Source of the DNA: a virus
DNA length: 20,637 nt
Reading direction: 5' to 3' (one strand)
IMG/VR virus record: IMGVR_UViG_3300020469_000325
Location: 1 to 20,637 of that record
Within the stretch, counting starts at the first letter, position 1. Each line of letters opens with the position of its first letter. A model generated the notes under the pieces. It saw only the letters and a list, made by a program, of their open reading frames with translations, ran no database searches and had not been told where the DNA came from. Position numbers and translations under genes: made by a program. Positions 1 to 6,787 of the stretch are shown here, piece by piece.

Positions 1-465
1 GACTATCTAAATATCTGTACATCGCAGAGGTTTAGAAATGCGTCGTCAGTCAATTCATATACCATGGTTAAGTCGATTGCGGAAGAGCTCCGTGGTCTTG
101 CAGTGGAATTTAATGTACCTATCGTCTCCGCTACTCAGACGACTCGTTCTGGCTATGGGAGTAGTGATGTTGATCTTACTGATACAAGTGAGAGTTTTGG
201 TCTTCCCGCTACTGCTGACCTCATGTTTGCTCTTATATCGACGGATGAACTGGAGGAACAGAATCAGATAATGGTCAAGCAGTTGAAGAATAGATACTAT
301 GATCCAACTCTTAACAAAAGATTTATTGTTGGTATTGACAGAGCAAAGATGAGACTGTATAATGTTGAACAAGAAGCTCAAAATAATATCATGGACTCAG
401 GACAAGAGATCTTACAACTGTCTAGTTCTGATACTAAGAAAAAGTTTAGCGAGTTTAAGTTTTAA
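1..465 (+). CDS. gp41: Replicative DNA helicase, T4 gp41-like (C-terminal part)
   Basis: The reading frame is open from base 1 and truncated by the left edge, so only the C-terminal ~154 residues are seen. The text resembles the RecA-like core of DnaB/T4 gp41 helicases: a central strand ending in VSATQTTR, then a loop with DTSESFGLPATADLMF, then KNRYYD and a strand ending in DRAKMRLYN. In T4, gp41 is the hexameric 5'-3' helicase that pairs with the gp61 primase, which is also in this window (11707-12696). The ATG at 64 is internal, because recognisable helicase sequence (DYLNICTSQRF) lies before it. The Walker A region is outside the window. The tail (SSSDTKKKFSEFKF) is a basic extension. Confidence 0.9.
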   Translation, partial: DYLNICTSQRFRNASSVNSYTMVKSIAEELRGLAVEFNVPIVSATQTTRSGYGSSDVDLTDTSESFGLPATADLMFALISTDELEEQNQIMVKQLKNRYYDPTLNKRFIVGIDRAKMRLYNVEQEAQNNIMDSGQEILQLSSSDTKKKFSEFKF

Positions 466-467
466 TT

Positions 468-728
468 ATGAGAGACCAAGCATCAGTAGGAGCAGAATCT
501 CCTGCTATCAAATACGAAAGAGCACTTGCTCTGTTTACCGAATCACTTCTAGCACCTGACCACCACCTCAGAGGTTGTGCTCACAATCAGGGTTGCTATG
601 ATGAACTGATGGAGATCAGAGAACATGTCTTAAAATATGTCAAGACATTAAAAGAAGTCACACATCATACTAACGCAGATGAGAGTGACGAAATTGAAAC
701 CGCTAAAGTTATTGAAGCTAAATCATGA
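468..728 (+). CDS. Small conserved phage protein of unknown function
   Basis: An 86-residue protein that starts two bases after the gp41 stop and ends in an ATGA overlap with mazG, so it is probably co-transcribed and translationally coupled. It looks mostly helical: a KYERALALFTESL segment, a Cys/His stretch (HHLRGCAHNQGCYDEL) with two cysteines and several histidines, a second helix ending KYVKTLKEV, and an acidic tail. The Cys/His cluster near residues 31-43 might bind a metal, but the spacing is not a standard zinc finger. I do not recognise the family. The position between helicase and mazG suggests an early nucleic-acid or nucleotide role (inference only). Confidence 0.75.
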   Translation: MRDQASVGAESPAIKYERALALFTESLLAPDHHLRGCAHNQGCYDELMEIREHVLKYVKTLKEVTHHTNADESDEIETAKVIEAKS

Positions 729-1129
729 CCATAGAATTTAAACGTTACGAAGAGTTTGTTAATGCTGTCACATCCGATAGTTCTAAAGATTTTGAATCTC
801 TTGTTGATCGCTTGGGTGACCTTGACAGACAAGGTGCCAATCCTGAACGCCTTGCCACTGCTGCTGTTGGGCTTAGTGCTGAGTCTGGTGAGTTCTTGGA
901 GATCGTTAAGAAGATGGTCTTCCAAGGTAAACCTTGGGACGAGCATAATAGAAAGCATCTTATTATTGAGTTGGGTGACGTTATGTGGTACGTAGCACAA
1001 GCATGTATAGCATTGGATGTAGATTTTGAAGATGTCATAGAAGGCAACGTCAAGAAATTAGAGAAGAGATATCCTGGTGGATCATTCGACATTCATAAAT
1101 CTGAGAACCGTGCTGCCAATGACCTCTAA
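725..1129 (+). CDS. mazG: MazG-like nucleotide pyrophosphohydrolase
   Basis: A 134-residue all-alpha NTP pyrophosphohydrolase. The MazG metal-binding motifs are visible: E53-x-x-E56 in GLSAESGEFLEIVKK and E82-x-x-D85 in IIELGDVMWYV. Members hydrolyse (d)NTPs to (d)NMPs and pyrophosphate using Mg2+. MazG is a common auxiliary gene of marine cyanophages. It was once proposed to lower host (p)ppGpp, but work on cyanophage MazG instead supported a (d)NTP preference, which fits the nearby gp41, gp61 and nrdAB genes. The protein is a single-domain form, about half the length of the tandem-domain E. coli enzyme. The start overlaps the preceding stop as ATGA. Confidence 0.88.
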   Translation: MTIEFKRYEEFVNAVTSDSSKDFESLVDRLGDLDRQGANPERLATAAVGLSAESGEFLEIVKKMVFQGKPWDEHNRKHLIIELGDVMWYVAQACIALDVDFEDVIEGNVKKLEKRYPGGSFDIHKSENRAANDL

Positions 1130-1298
1130 TTTATATGATGACATGGGTAAACTTAATGCCCTGTACGGAGAGTTAATGTGGGATCATGACGACGAGTTAG
1201 AGTTTACAGCAGACTATAATAATGATAGAATAATAATATACAATAGAACTAGAACAGGAGAGAATCCTTTCATCCAAATTCATGATGGAAACGATTAA
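1119..1298 (+). CDS. Small acidic protein of unknown function
   Basis: A 59-residue product if translation starts at the ATG at 1119 (MTSNLYDDMGK), which overlaps the end of mazG by 11 bases. Another ATG at 1143 (MGKLNALYGELMW) would give 51 residues, and a longer in-frame ATG at 1077 lies deep in mazG and is less likely. The protein is rich in Asp, Glu and Tyr, with a beta-like stretch ELEFTADYNNDRIIIYNRT. No domain is recognised. The 3' end overlaps the next gene by 17 bases, consistent with a real, translationally coupled small phage gene. Confidence 0.65.
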   Translation: MTSNLYDDMGKLNALYGELMWDHDDELEFTADYNNDRIIIYNRTRTGENPFIQIHDGND

Positions 1299-1878
1299 TT
1301 TATTTCCTACAACTGTAGGTAGATTTGATCTTATTGACTATTCCGACTGGGTTGCCAAGAGGTATGAGTATCATATGTTTGACCATGGTCTTACTGGGGA
1401 GATAGATGGTAAGGTGTTAGTACACCTTGATCCACAACTCGCCAGTTTTTTTATGGAGTTAAACGACTGTGTAGATGAGTACCTATGTGCTATGAATGTC
1501 AGCTATGACATACACTTCATGAAGACATGGTATGCTGTGAGTGGTGAGGACATGTCAGTTCCCAATCACAACCATGCTCCTGCTCATGTATCATGGGTGT
1601 ACTACCTAGACACACAGGATCCACTCACCTTTACAAAGGAGAGTCAGAACGAGTGGTTCCCACATGCTTTTGCTGACGCAGAGAAGAACTTTAACAACAC
1701 TTCAGCATGGGAAGAGAATACAAAAGAGGGTGATCTATTAATATTCCCTAGCACACTCAAGCATATGACACGCAACACAGGACATCGTTGGAGTCTAGCA
1801 GGAGATATATTACTGACCAATCAGGATCTAAATAAAGAAGGAGGACTAACTCATCCACAATTCTGGAAACAATTCTAA
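1282..1878 (+). CDS. 2OG-Fe(II) oxygenase, cyanophage type
   Basis: A 198-residue protein matching the Fe(II)/2-oxoglutarate double-stranded beta-helix family (2OG-FeII_Oxy_5-like). It begins with an INLFPTTVGRFDL segment typical of this group. Likely iron ligands lie in the NHNHAPAHVSWVYYLD strand (H96/H98) and in GDLLIFPSTLKHM (H161). R169 in HRWSLAGD is the likely 2OG-binding arginine. The second ligand of the usual HxD/HxH motif is not unambiguous: H-N-H is present rather than HxD. The substrate is unknown. Related phage genes have been proposed to modify proteins or nucleic acids. Start choice lies between tandem ATGs at 1282 and 1285. The stop forms TAATG with the next gene. Confidence 0.82.
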   Translation: MMETINLFPTTVGRFDLIDYSDWVAKRYEYHMFDHGLTGEIDGKVLVHLDPQLASFFMELNDCVDEYLCAMNVSYDIHFMKTWYAVSGEDMSVPNHNHAPAHVSWVYYLDTQDPLTFTKESQNEWFPHAFADAEKNFNNTSAWEENTKEGDLLIFPSTLKHMTRNTGHRWSLAGDILLTNQDLNKEGGLTHPQFWKQF

Positions 1879-3047
1879 TGGCATACAATCAGATACCTAA
1901 GACAGCTGCTGAGATGCGTAAGATGTCAAAGCATCTGAAGCATGCTGCTGAAGCTAGACGTGTGTATGATTACTGTGTCAAAGCGGAGTCAAGTATAAAA
2001 GATCCAATAGCGATGGATCCTAAAGAATCTAACATCATAAAGATATTCCGTGAACTCAAGGGTGTAATAAGTATTGATGAAATAAAGAGAGAGTGTAAGA
2101 TAAAGAATTTAAAACTGAGCAATCAGTCATGGGGTAATGGAACCAGAGGTGGCGGTGGTGCTAACAACCAAGGGTCTGCCTTTGAAAGAAAGTTAGTACA
2201 AGTATTACAGACATGGATAGCAGAGGGTACATATCCTAATGATGAGTATGGCACAATGATTAAAGGTATTGTTGAAGATCATGCCTTAGAAGATTGTAAA
2301 GCAGTGAAGGTAGAACAGGTAGGAGATCAGGATACTAAGAGACCTCTATCATTCCAAGGTGGTAGTTGGATGGTAGGTACAGCAGGTAACGGTAAGTATG
2401 ACATAGGTGAGAAAGTATCTGATGTGACTCTTGATCTAACATGTGCCGATGGTAGTGGTAGAAAGGTATACATCTCAGCAAAAACTTCTGGTACAGTTGC
2501 CTTGTCTAACTTAGGAACTAAGAGAAATGTATTTCCAGAGAAAGAGATACTAGCAGGAAAGATAACAACTCAAGCGGGTAAGAAATTAATGAAGACATTT
2601 GGTATCAAGGAAGCTGACATGGTAAAGATATTCCAAGAGGCAAGACAACAACATAAAGAAGGAAAGTCTAAGATCAAAGTCAAGAGTGGATACACAGATA
2701 ATAATGTTAGTATTGATCCTCTACTAAAAGGATTGATTCAAGGTTGTCTAGGTTATGGATATCATTATGTACATAAGCATAGTGGTGGTATCAAATCCTT
2801 TAACATGACAGAGAAGATCAATAAGAAAACAGCACAAGCAAATAAACTTGATGTATACTATGGTGGTAAAGGTGGCGAAGGTCAACGCATAGACATGGTA
2901 GTTGACACTCCAACCATGGAACTAAAGTTTAATATCAGAGACACCAGTGGAAAAGGAGAGGGTATACCTGATAAGTTTCAAGCAGGTTATAAGTTTAAAG
3001 ATGAGTCCGAGTGGAGTCTAGCAGATGGGGAGGAAGTAGATGAGTAA
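1878..3047 (+). CDS. Uncharacterised phage protein, possible PD-(D/E)XK-like nuclease fold
   Basis: A 389-residue protein with no family name I can assign. A basic helical N-terminus (residues 10-80) is followed by a Gly/Asn-rich linker (SWGNGTRGGGGANNQ). A core then runs through GSAFERKLVQVLQTWI (E103), SDVTLDLTCADG (D182, D186) and RKVYISAKTSG (K202). A helix with Glu, then a strand with Asp, a beta-hairpin, and a strand ending x-x-K is the order seen in PD-(D/E)XK nucleases, though motif III here reads S-A-K instead of E-x-K. The C-terminal half has another conserved-looking block (MELKFNIRDTSGKGEG). It overlaps the next gene by 8 bases and the preceding stop by one base. The nuclease assignment is inference. 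Confidence 0.85.
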   Translation: MAYNQIPKTAAEMRKMSKHLKHAAEARRVYDYCVKAESSIKDPIAMDPKESNIIKIFRELKGVISIDEIKRECKIKNLKLSNQSWGNGTRGGGGANNQGSAFERKLVQVLQTWIAEGTYPNDEYGTMIKGIVEDHALEDCKAVKVEQVGDQDTKRPLSFQGGSWMVGTAGNGKYDIGEKVSDVTLDLTCADGSGRKVYISAKTSGTVALSNLGTKRNVFPEKEILAGKITTQAGKKLMKTFGIKEADMVKIFQEARQQHKEGKSKIKVKSGYTDNNVSIDPLLKGLIQGCLGYGYHYVHKHSGGIKSFNMTEKINKKTAQANKLDVYYGGKGGEGQRIDMVVDTPTMELKFNIRDTSGKGEGIPDKFQAGYKFKDESEWSLADGEEVDE

Positions 3048-4242
3048 CATTGTAAAACTAAAACACCTAGAGCATATAGAAGATGAGATGCTCAACTATG
3101 GTACTGAAGGATGTATGGCAGCAGTGAGGTTTATGAACGAGCTCACTAAAATGATAGGTGGAGCTAGCAACACGGGATTCCTACAGACTAAGTGGGACGG
3201 TGCACCCTCTGTAGTATGTGGGGTGGATCCTGATAGTGGTGAGTTCTTTGTCGGTAACAAGTCCGTCTTTAATAAAGAAGAACCTAAGTTATGTTTTGAA
3301 GAAGCAGATGTAGATTACTACTACTCAGACAAACCAGGTTTAGCAGAGAAACTATCCGCTTCACTAAAGTATTTCTCTAAGTTAGGTATCAAAGGTGTGA
3401 TACAGGGTGACCTTATGTTTACTGATGGGGACAAGAAGACAGAGACTGTAGATGGTCAAAAACTTATTACATTCAGAGCTAACACTATCACCTACGGTAT
3501 ACCTGTAGACCATGAGTTAGGCAAGGCAGTATCCAAAGCAAAGATAGGTGTAGTGTTCCATACTCACTACACTGGTACTTCATTAGAATCTATGTCAGCA
3601 CAGGCAGGAGCAAAAGTAGAGAGCAGTCAAGACTGTGTTTGTATACAGAATGACACTCCCATCAATGACATAGGTATGGACTCATCTAACTTTAAAAAGT
3701 TTCAGTCTAACGTACAACTGATAGAGACTATGTGTCAGAAGTCTGGTAACTTTTTAGATCACCTCGTAGATAACATGGGGACGACAGGCAACAAGAAGTT
3801 TCACGTAGGATCATATCTTAAACAGTTCTTCAATGCGGAGATCAAAGCATCACGGAGAATCAACGATCCTAAGATAGCACTTAAGTCTCTTGGTGCGTTC
3901 TATAAAGAGAAGATGGATAAAGAAGTTTCCAAAATGAAAAGTCCTCAGAAGATAGCAGAGAAACGCAATTTTTTATACAGTGGTCTGACATACCTAGAGG
4001 ATAATGAGAAAGAGTTTCATGCTATGTTCGCACTCTATAGAAAGATACAAGACAACAAACAGTTAGTCATAGATGCTCTCGATAACTTAGAGTCATTCAA
4101 AACATATGTACAGACAGAGAATGGATACAGAGTGACAGCACCTGAAGGGTATGTGTTACATCACGAAGGAGACATGATCAAACTTGTAAATAGAATTGAG
4201 TTCTCATTCATTAACTTTACGCTAGACAAGTCATGGAAATAG
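3040..4242 (+). CDS. DUF6267-type phage protein with ligase-superfamily motifs
   Basis: A 400-residue protein that I recognise from memory as the phage DUF6267 type (TKWDGAPSVVCG, then EFFVGNKSVF, then LGIKGVIQGDLMF). It carries motifs in the order of covalent nucleotidyltransferases (DNA/RNA ligases, capping enzymes). These are K51-W-D-G54 (motif I KxDG), GD at 123-124 with hydrophobic flanks (motif III-like), E369-G-Y-V (motif IV-like EGxV) and IK381LV (motif V-like). Between motifs III and IV lies an unusually long, mainly helical insert of about 240 residues. If the assignment holds, K51 would be the nucleotidylated lysine. A GGGGAGGA ribosome-binding site sits at 3027-3034. The 3' end overlaps the adenylyltransferase gene by 10 bases. 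Ligase activity is inferred, not known. Confidence 0.87.
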   Translation: MSNIVKLKHLEHIEDEMLNYGTEGCMAAVRFMNELTKMIGGASNTGFLQTKWDGAPSVVCGVDPDSGEFFVGNKSVFNKEEPKLCFEEADVDYYYSDKPGLAEKLSASLKYFSKLGIKGVIQGDLMFTDGDKKTETVDGQKLITFRANTITYGIPVDHELGKAVSKAKIGVVFHTHYTGTSLESMSAQAGAKVESSQDCVCIQNDTPINDIGMDSSNFKKFQSNVQLIETMCQKSGNFLDHLVDNMGTTGNKKFHVGSYLKQFFNAEIKASRRINDPKIALKSLGAFYKEKMDKEVSKMKSPQKIAEKRNFLYSGLTYLEDNEKEFHAMFALYRKIQDNKQLVIDALDNLESFKTYVQTENGYRVTAPEGYVLHHEGDMIKLVNRIEFSFINFTLDKSWK

Positions 4243-4781
4243 TTGATTATAAATGTGTATACTTCACCTTCGGTAGGTTCCAACCACCTACAGTAGGTCA
4301 CGAATCAAACTTCAATGCTGTAGCAAGTAAGGCTGGAAAGTGTGACTGGTACATCTATCTCTCACAGACACAGAAGAAAGGAACTGATCCTCTATCACCT
4401 GATAGGAAACTATACTATGCTAAGAAGATCTTTCCTAAGATAGCGAAACAGATACGCAGTGGACCCCGTGATCCTGTCGGTGTACTGAAAGAGTTACAAA
4501 CACAGGGTTATGACGATGTTGTTCTCGTAGTTGGTAGTGATAGAGTACAGGCTATGCAGTGGATTAAAAGATACAACGGGAAGGACTATACCTTTAGGAA
4601 GATGGATATAATATCATCAGGTGAACGTGATGCTGACGGTGATACTTTCAGTATTTCTGGGACAAAAATGCGGAGAGCAGCAGCTGCGGGTGACTTCGAT
4701 TCCTTTAGAGCAGGTATACCAAAGGCTTTAGGATTGAAAGAAACGCGGAATCTAATGGATGAAATAGCAGAACTGTTATAA
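4233..4781 (+). CDS. Nicotinamide-nucleotide adenylyltransferase-like nucleotidyltransferase
   Basis: A 182-residue Rossmann-like nucleotidylyltransferase of the cytidylyltransferase/NadM-NadR class. The N-terminus has FGRFQPPTVGH (residues 13-23), matching the GRFQPxHxGH motif but with Thr20 where the first His of HxGH is usual. VVGSDR (99-104) is a typical middle motif, and ISGTKMR (141-147) is the ISSTxxR-like motif that binds the triphosphate. Family members join a nucleotide monophosphate such as NMN or a phosphorylated alcohol to ATP or CTP. NAD+ synthesis is the most likely activity by similarity. The gene overlaps the DUF6267-type gene and ends inside the late promoter box at 4777-4784. 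There is no NadR-type kinase domain. Confidence 0.85.
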   Translation: MEIVDYKCVYFTFGRFQPPTVGHESNFNAVASKAGKCDWYIYLSQTQKKGTDPLSPDRKLYYAKKIFPKIAKQIRSGPRDPVGVLKELQTQGYDDVVLVVGSDRVQAMQWIKRYNGKDYTFRKMDIISSGERDADGDTFSISGTKMRRAAAAGDFDSFRAGIPKALGLKETRNLMDEIAELL

Positions 4782-4784
4782 ATA
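4777..4784 (+). promoter_or_regulatory. T4-like late promoter box
   Basis: TATAAATA at 4777-4784 is an exact match to the T4 late promoter -10 element, recognised in T4 by the gp55 sigma factor with gp33 and gp45. It overlaps the stop of the upstream gene. Initiation would be expected around 4790, about 19 bases before the ATG at 4809. No -35 element is expected or seen. It marks the change from early/middle genes to late, probably virion-related genes. Confidence 0.6.
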
Positions 4785-4808
4785 AAACTGTAATAAGATT
4801 AGAATTTG

Positions 4809-6020
4809 ATGAAGTCGTTCAGAGATTTCACAGCGGTAAGAAAAGAAGTCAAGCATCAAGAGGTGCGTGACCAGTATTATCGTGAAGAAATTTATAAGGA
4901 AGGTGAGTGGGTACTCACTGAGAAAGGTCACGTTGGAAAGATCATTCGCAGAGGTCCTAACTATCTCATTTGCCTGACAGCTGAAGAGACTAAGTTCCGT
5001 ACATGGGTCAAAGACGTTAAGGAAGTCTTTGAAATTGGTACGGATGCCCATAGGCAATACGTTATGTCATTGACACCAGGTCAAAAGGTTCAGAAACCTG
5101 CAGGCACGGTAGCAGTCAAACAAACAATACCAACAGACCCCAAAAAAGATAAGATGGACAACCATGAATCCCTAGTTCAAGCCGCAGTTCAGGCATTGAA
5201 TGAGTACTCACCAGTACCACCAGTTAAGAAGACACCAGTCGGAACTGAAGGTACAGCTAACAAGAATCCTAAAGGCACTGGCGGTGCTAAAGGTGTAGGT
5301 GGCGGTGACGCACCTGGCATGAAGATGGCAGAACCAAAAGGTACAAAGGGTAAGCCAACCATCAAAAAACCTAAGCATGCATGTGCTACTAAGGTTGAGC
5401 ATCCAGAGTGGGGAGCAGGTAACTGTCTCAAGGAACAGCATACACTAGACGAAGAAGGTATCGTAACTCATTACGACATCATGTTCGAGCATGGTCTAGA
5501 GAAAAACGTATCAATCAACAGCATCAATGTAACTCTATCTGAGTATCATGAACACGCTATCAACGATGACAAGAACAAAGAAGTTCTTGACGAGGGTGGT
5601 CTTGATCCAGTAAACAAGAAAGCAGTTAAGAAGAAGTTCGCAAACAGAAAAGATAAAGACTTAGATAATGATGGTGATACAGATAGCAGCGACAAGTATC
5701 TACACAAGAGAAGAAAGGCAATCTCTAAAGCGATGAAGAAGGAGCATCATGAAAAGGATAACGATGGAAGGGTTATCGCACATGATAAATCCGATGACGA
5801 TAAAGATAAGACACTTGGAAAAGTTTTCGATACAGCACCTAGCTCAGTAGAGGAAGCATCACTAGCAACAGCACGTAAGAACATAGGTAGAGATCCTAAG
5901 AAAGCTAGTTGTTGGAAGGGATACAAAGCAAAAGGAACTAAGATGAAGGGTGGTAAGTCAGTACCAAACTGTGTTAAAGAGTTCTCTGAGTGGCGTAAGG
6001 AAGTAACTGAAAAAAAGTAG
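4809..6020 (+). CDS. Modular late protein, putative virion-associated
   Basis: A 403-residue protein from the ATG at 4809 (a TTG at 4806 also precedes it). The N-terminal region has a small beta-rich, SH3/KOW-like stretch (GEWVLTEKGHVGKIIRRG, about residues 32-49). A Pro/Gly/Lys linker (about 130-195) follows. A second beta module, VEHPEWGAGNCL then YDIMFEHGLEKNV, resembles the Tudor-like UvrD/PcrA C-terminal domain. Residues 284-295 (DLDNDGDTDSSD) match an EF-hand/dockerin calcium loop, D-x-D-x-D-G with Asp at position 12. The C-terminus has CWKGYKAKGTKMKGGK, a segment I recall from other marine phage proteins. It follows a late promoter box, so a structural role is plausible. The stop is directly preceded by a slippery heptamer; see 5997-6078. 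Confidence 0.8.
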   Translation: MKSFRDFTAVRKEVKHQEVRDQYYREEIYKEGEWVLTEKGHVGKIIRRGPNYLICLTAEETKFRTWVKDVKEVFEIGTDAHRQYVMSLTPGQKVQKPAGTVAVKQTIPTDPKKDKMDNHESLVQAAVQALNEYSPVPPVKKTPVGTEGTANKNPKGTGGAKGVGGGDAPGMKMAEPKGTKGKPTIKKPKHACATKVEHPEWGAGNCLKEQHTLDEEGIVTHYDIMFEHGLEKNVSINSINVTLSEYHEHAINDDKNKEVLDEGGLDPVNKKAVKKKFANRKDKDLDNDGDTDSSDKYLHKRRKAISKAMKKEHHEKDNDGRVIAHDKSDDDKDKTLGKVFDTAPSSVEEASLATARKNIGRDPKKASCWKGYKAKGTKMKGGKSVPNCVKEFSEWRKEVTEKK

Positions 6021-6078
6021 TAGGTCCTGTTGAGATAATGCCTGAGATCGACGATGCCGATGGATCTCAACCGCACCT
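5997..6078 (+). promoter_or_regulatory. Candidate programmed -1 frameshift signal
   Basis: The zero frame ends GAA AAA AAG TAG, so the heptamer A-AAA-AAG (6011-6017) is correctly phased for -1 slippage and is identical to the E. coli dnaX site. An AAGGAA element (5997-6002) lies 8 bases upstream, like the dnaX internal Shine-Dalgarno stimulator. Downstream, AGGT (6022-6025) pairs with ACCT (6075-6078) and GTTGAGAT (6029-6036) pairs with ATCTCAAC (6064-6071), separated by a 3x3 internal loop. An inner ATCG/CGAT pair is possible. After slippage the frame reads V-V-G-P-V-E-I and runs into the ATG at 6038 without a stop. The product would be about 659 residues. An indel in the A7 run is the main alternative. 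Confidence 0.55.
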
Positions 6079-6787
6079 CAAAGGGGACAAGAAAATGCCC
6101 AAGGTACCTAAAGAGAAGGTAAAGGAGGCATGTAATCATACAGGTAAGGGTGATGAGTGCCCTGTACATGGTACAAAAGACTGTGCTACAGTCAAAGAAT
6201 CAGATGTAAAACCAGGTTCAGAAAAGAACTGTGGTTGTGGTCAGAAACCATGTCTTACATACGGTAAACTAAAAGAAGAAGCACCAAAAGGAAAAAAGTA
6301 TGCTAGGATGGTCAAGCATATAAAAAAGTCCTATAAGCGTAAGGACGGAAAACTTTCTAAAGACGAAGAAGGTATTGCTTACGCTACAGCATGGAAACAT
6401 AGTAAAGAGAATGCTTTCAACGAAGGTAAGTGTGGTAAAGGAGAGTACTTCTGTAACGATGATCAGAAGTGTAAACCTATACCCAAGGGTCATCATGTCA
6501 TGCCTGATGGTATGCTTATGAAAGGTAAGACTCACAGTGAAGGTGCTGCTTGGACTAAGAAGTCAGGCAAGAACAAGGAGGGTGGACTGAACGAGAAGGG
6601 ACGCAAGTCTTATGAACGTGACAATCCTGGCTCTGACTTGAAAGCACCATCAAAGAAGAAAGGAAACAAGCGTAGAGCAAGTTTCTGTGCTAGAATGAAA
6701 GGAATGAAGAAGAAGTTAACGTCTAAGAAGACTGCTAACGATCCTGATTCTAGAATTAATAAGTCCCTTAGAGCGTGGAATTGCTAA
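6038..6787 (+). CDS. Basic Cys-rich phage protein with DUF6321-type C-terminus
   Basis: A 249-residue, strongly basic protein (rich in Lys). The N-terminal part is Cys/His-rich (ACNHTGKGDECPVHGTKDC and NCGCGQKPC), suggesting metal binding. The middle contains YARMVKHIKKSYKRKDGKL and DEEGIAYATAWKHSKE, a helical motif I recall from other cyanophage proteins, and a second Cys cluster (GKCGKGEYFCNDDQKC). The C-terminal ~80 residues (GGLNEKGRKSYERDNPGSDL, RRASFCARMKGM, SLRAWNC) resemble the DUF6321 domain. It may be translated from the ATG at 6038, from an internal ATG at 6095 after AAAGGGGAC, or by -1 frameshift from the upstream gene. Function is unknown; a virion or nucleic-acid-binding role is inferred. 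Confidence 0.8.
   Translation: MPEIDDADGSQPHLKGDKKMPKVPKEKVKEACNHTGKGDECPVHGTKDCATVKESDVKPGSEKNCGCGQKPCLTYGKLKEEAPKGKKYARMVKHIKKSYKRKDGKLSKDEEGIAYATAWKHSKENAFNEGKCGKGEYFCNDDQKCKPIPKGHHVMPDGMLMKGKTHSEGAAWTKKSGKNKEGGLNEKGRKSYERDNPGSDLKAPSKKKGNKRRASFCARMKGMKKKLTSKKTANDPDSRINKSLRAWNC

Noticed and set aside
5189-5441. Overlapping open frames on the minus strand
   Set aside because: They mirror a Gly/Pro/Lys-rich linker of the + strand protein; composition is typical of shadow frames, with no ribosome-binding site and no recognisable motif.
5747-6169. 140-residue minus-strand frame spanning the frameshift junction
   Set aside because: It runs antisense to two well-supported genes, is rich in Leu/Ser/Phe as shadow frames of Lys-rich genes are, and shows no domain.
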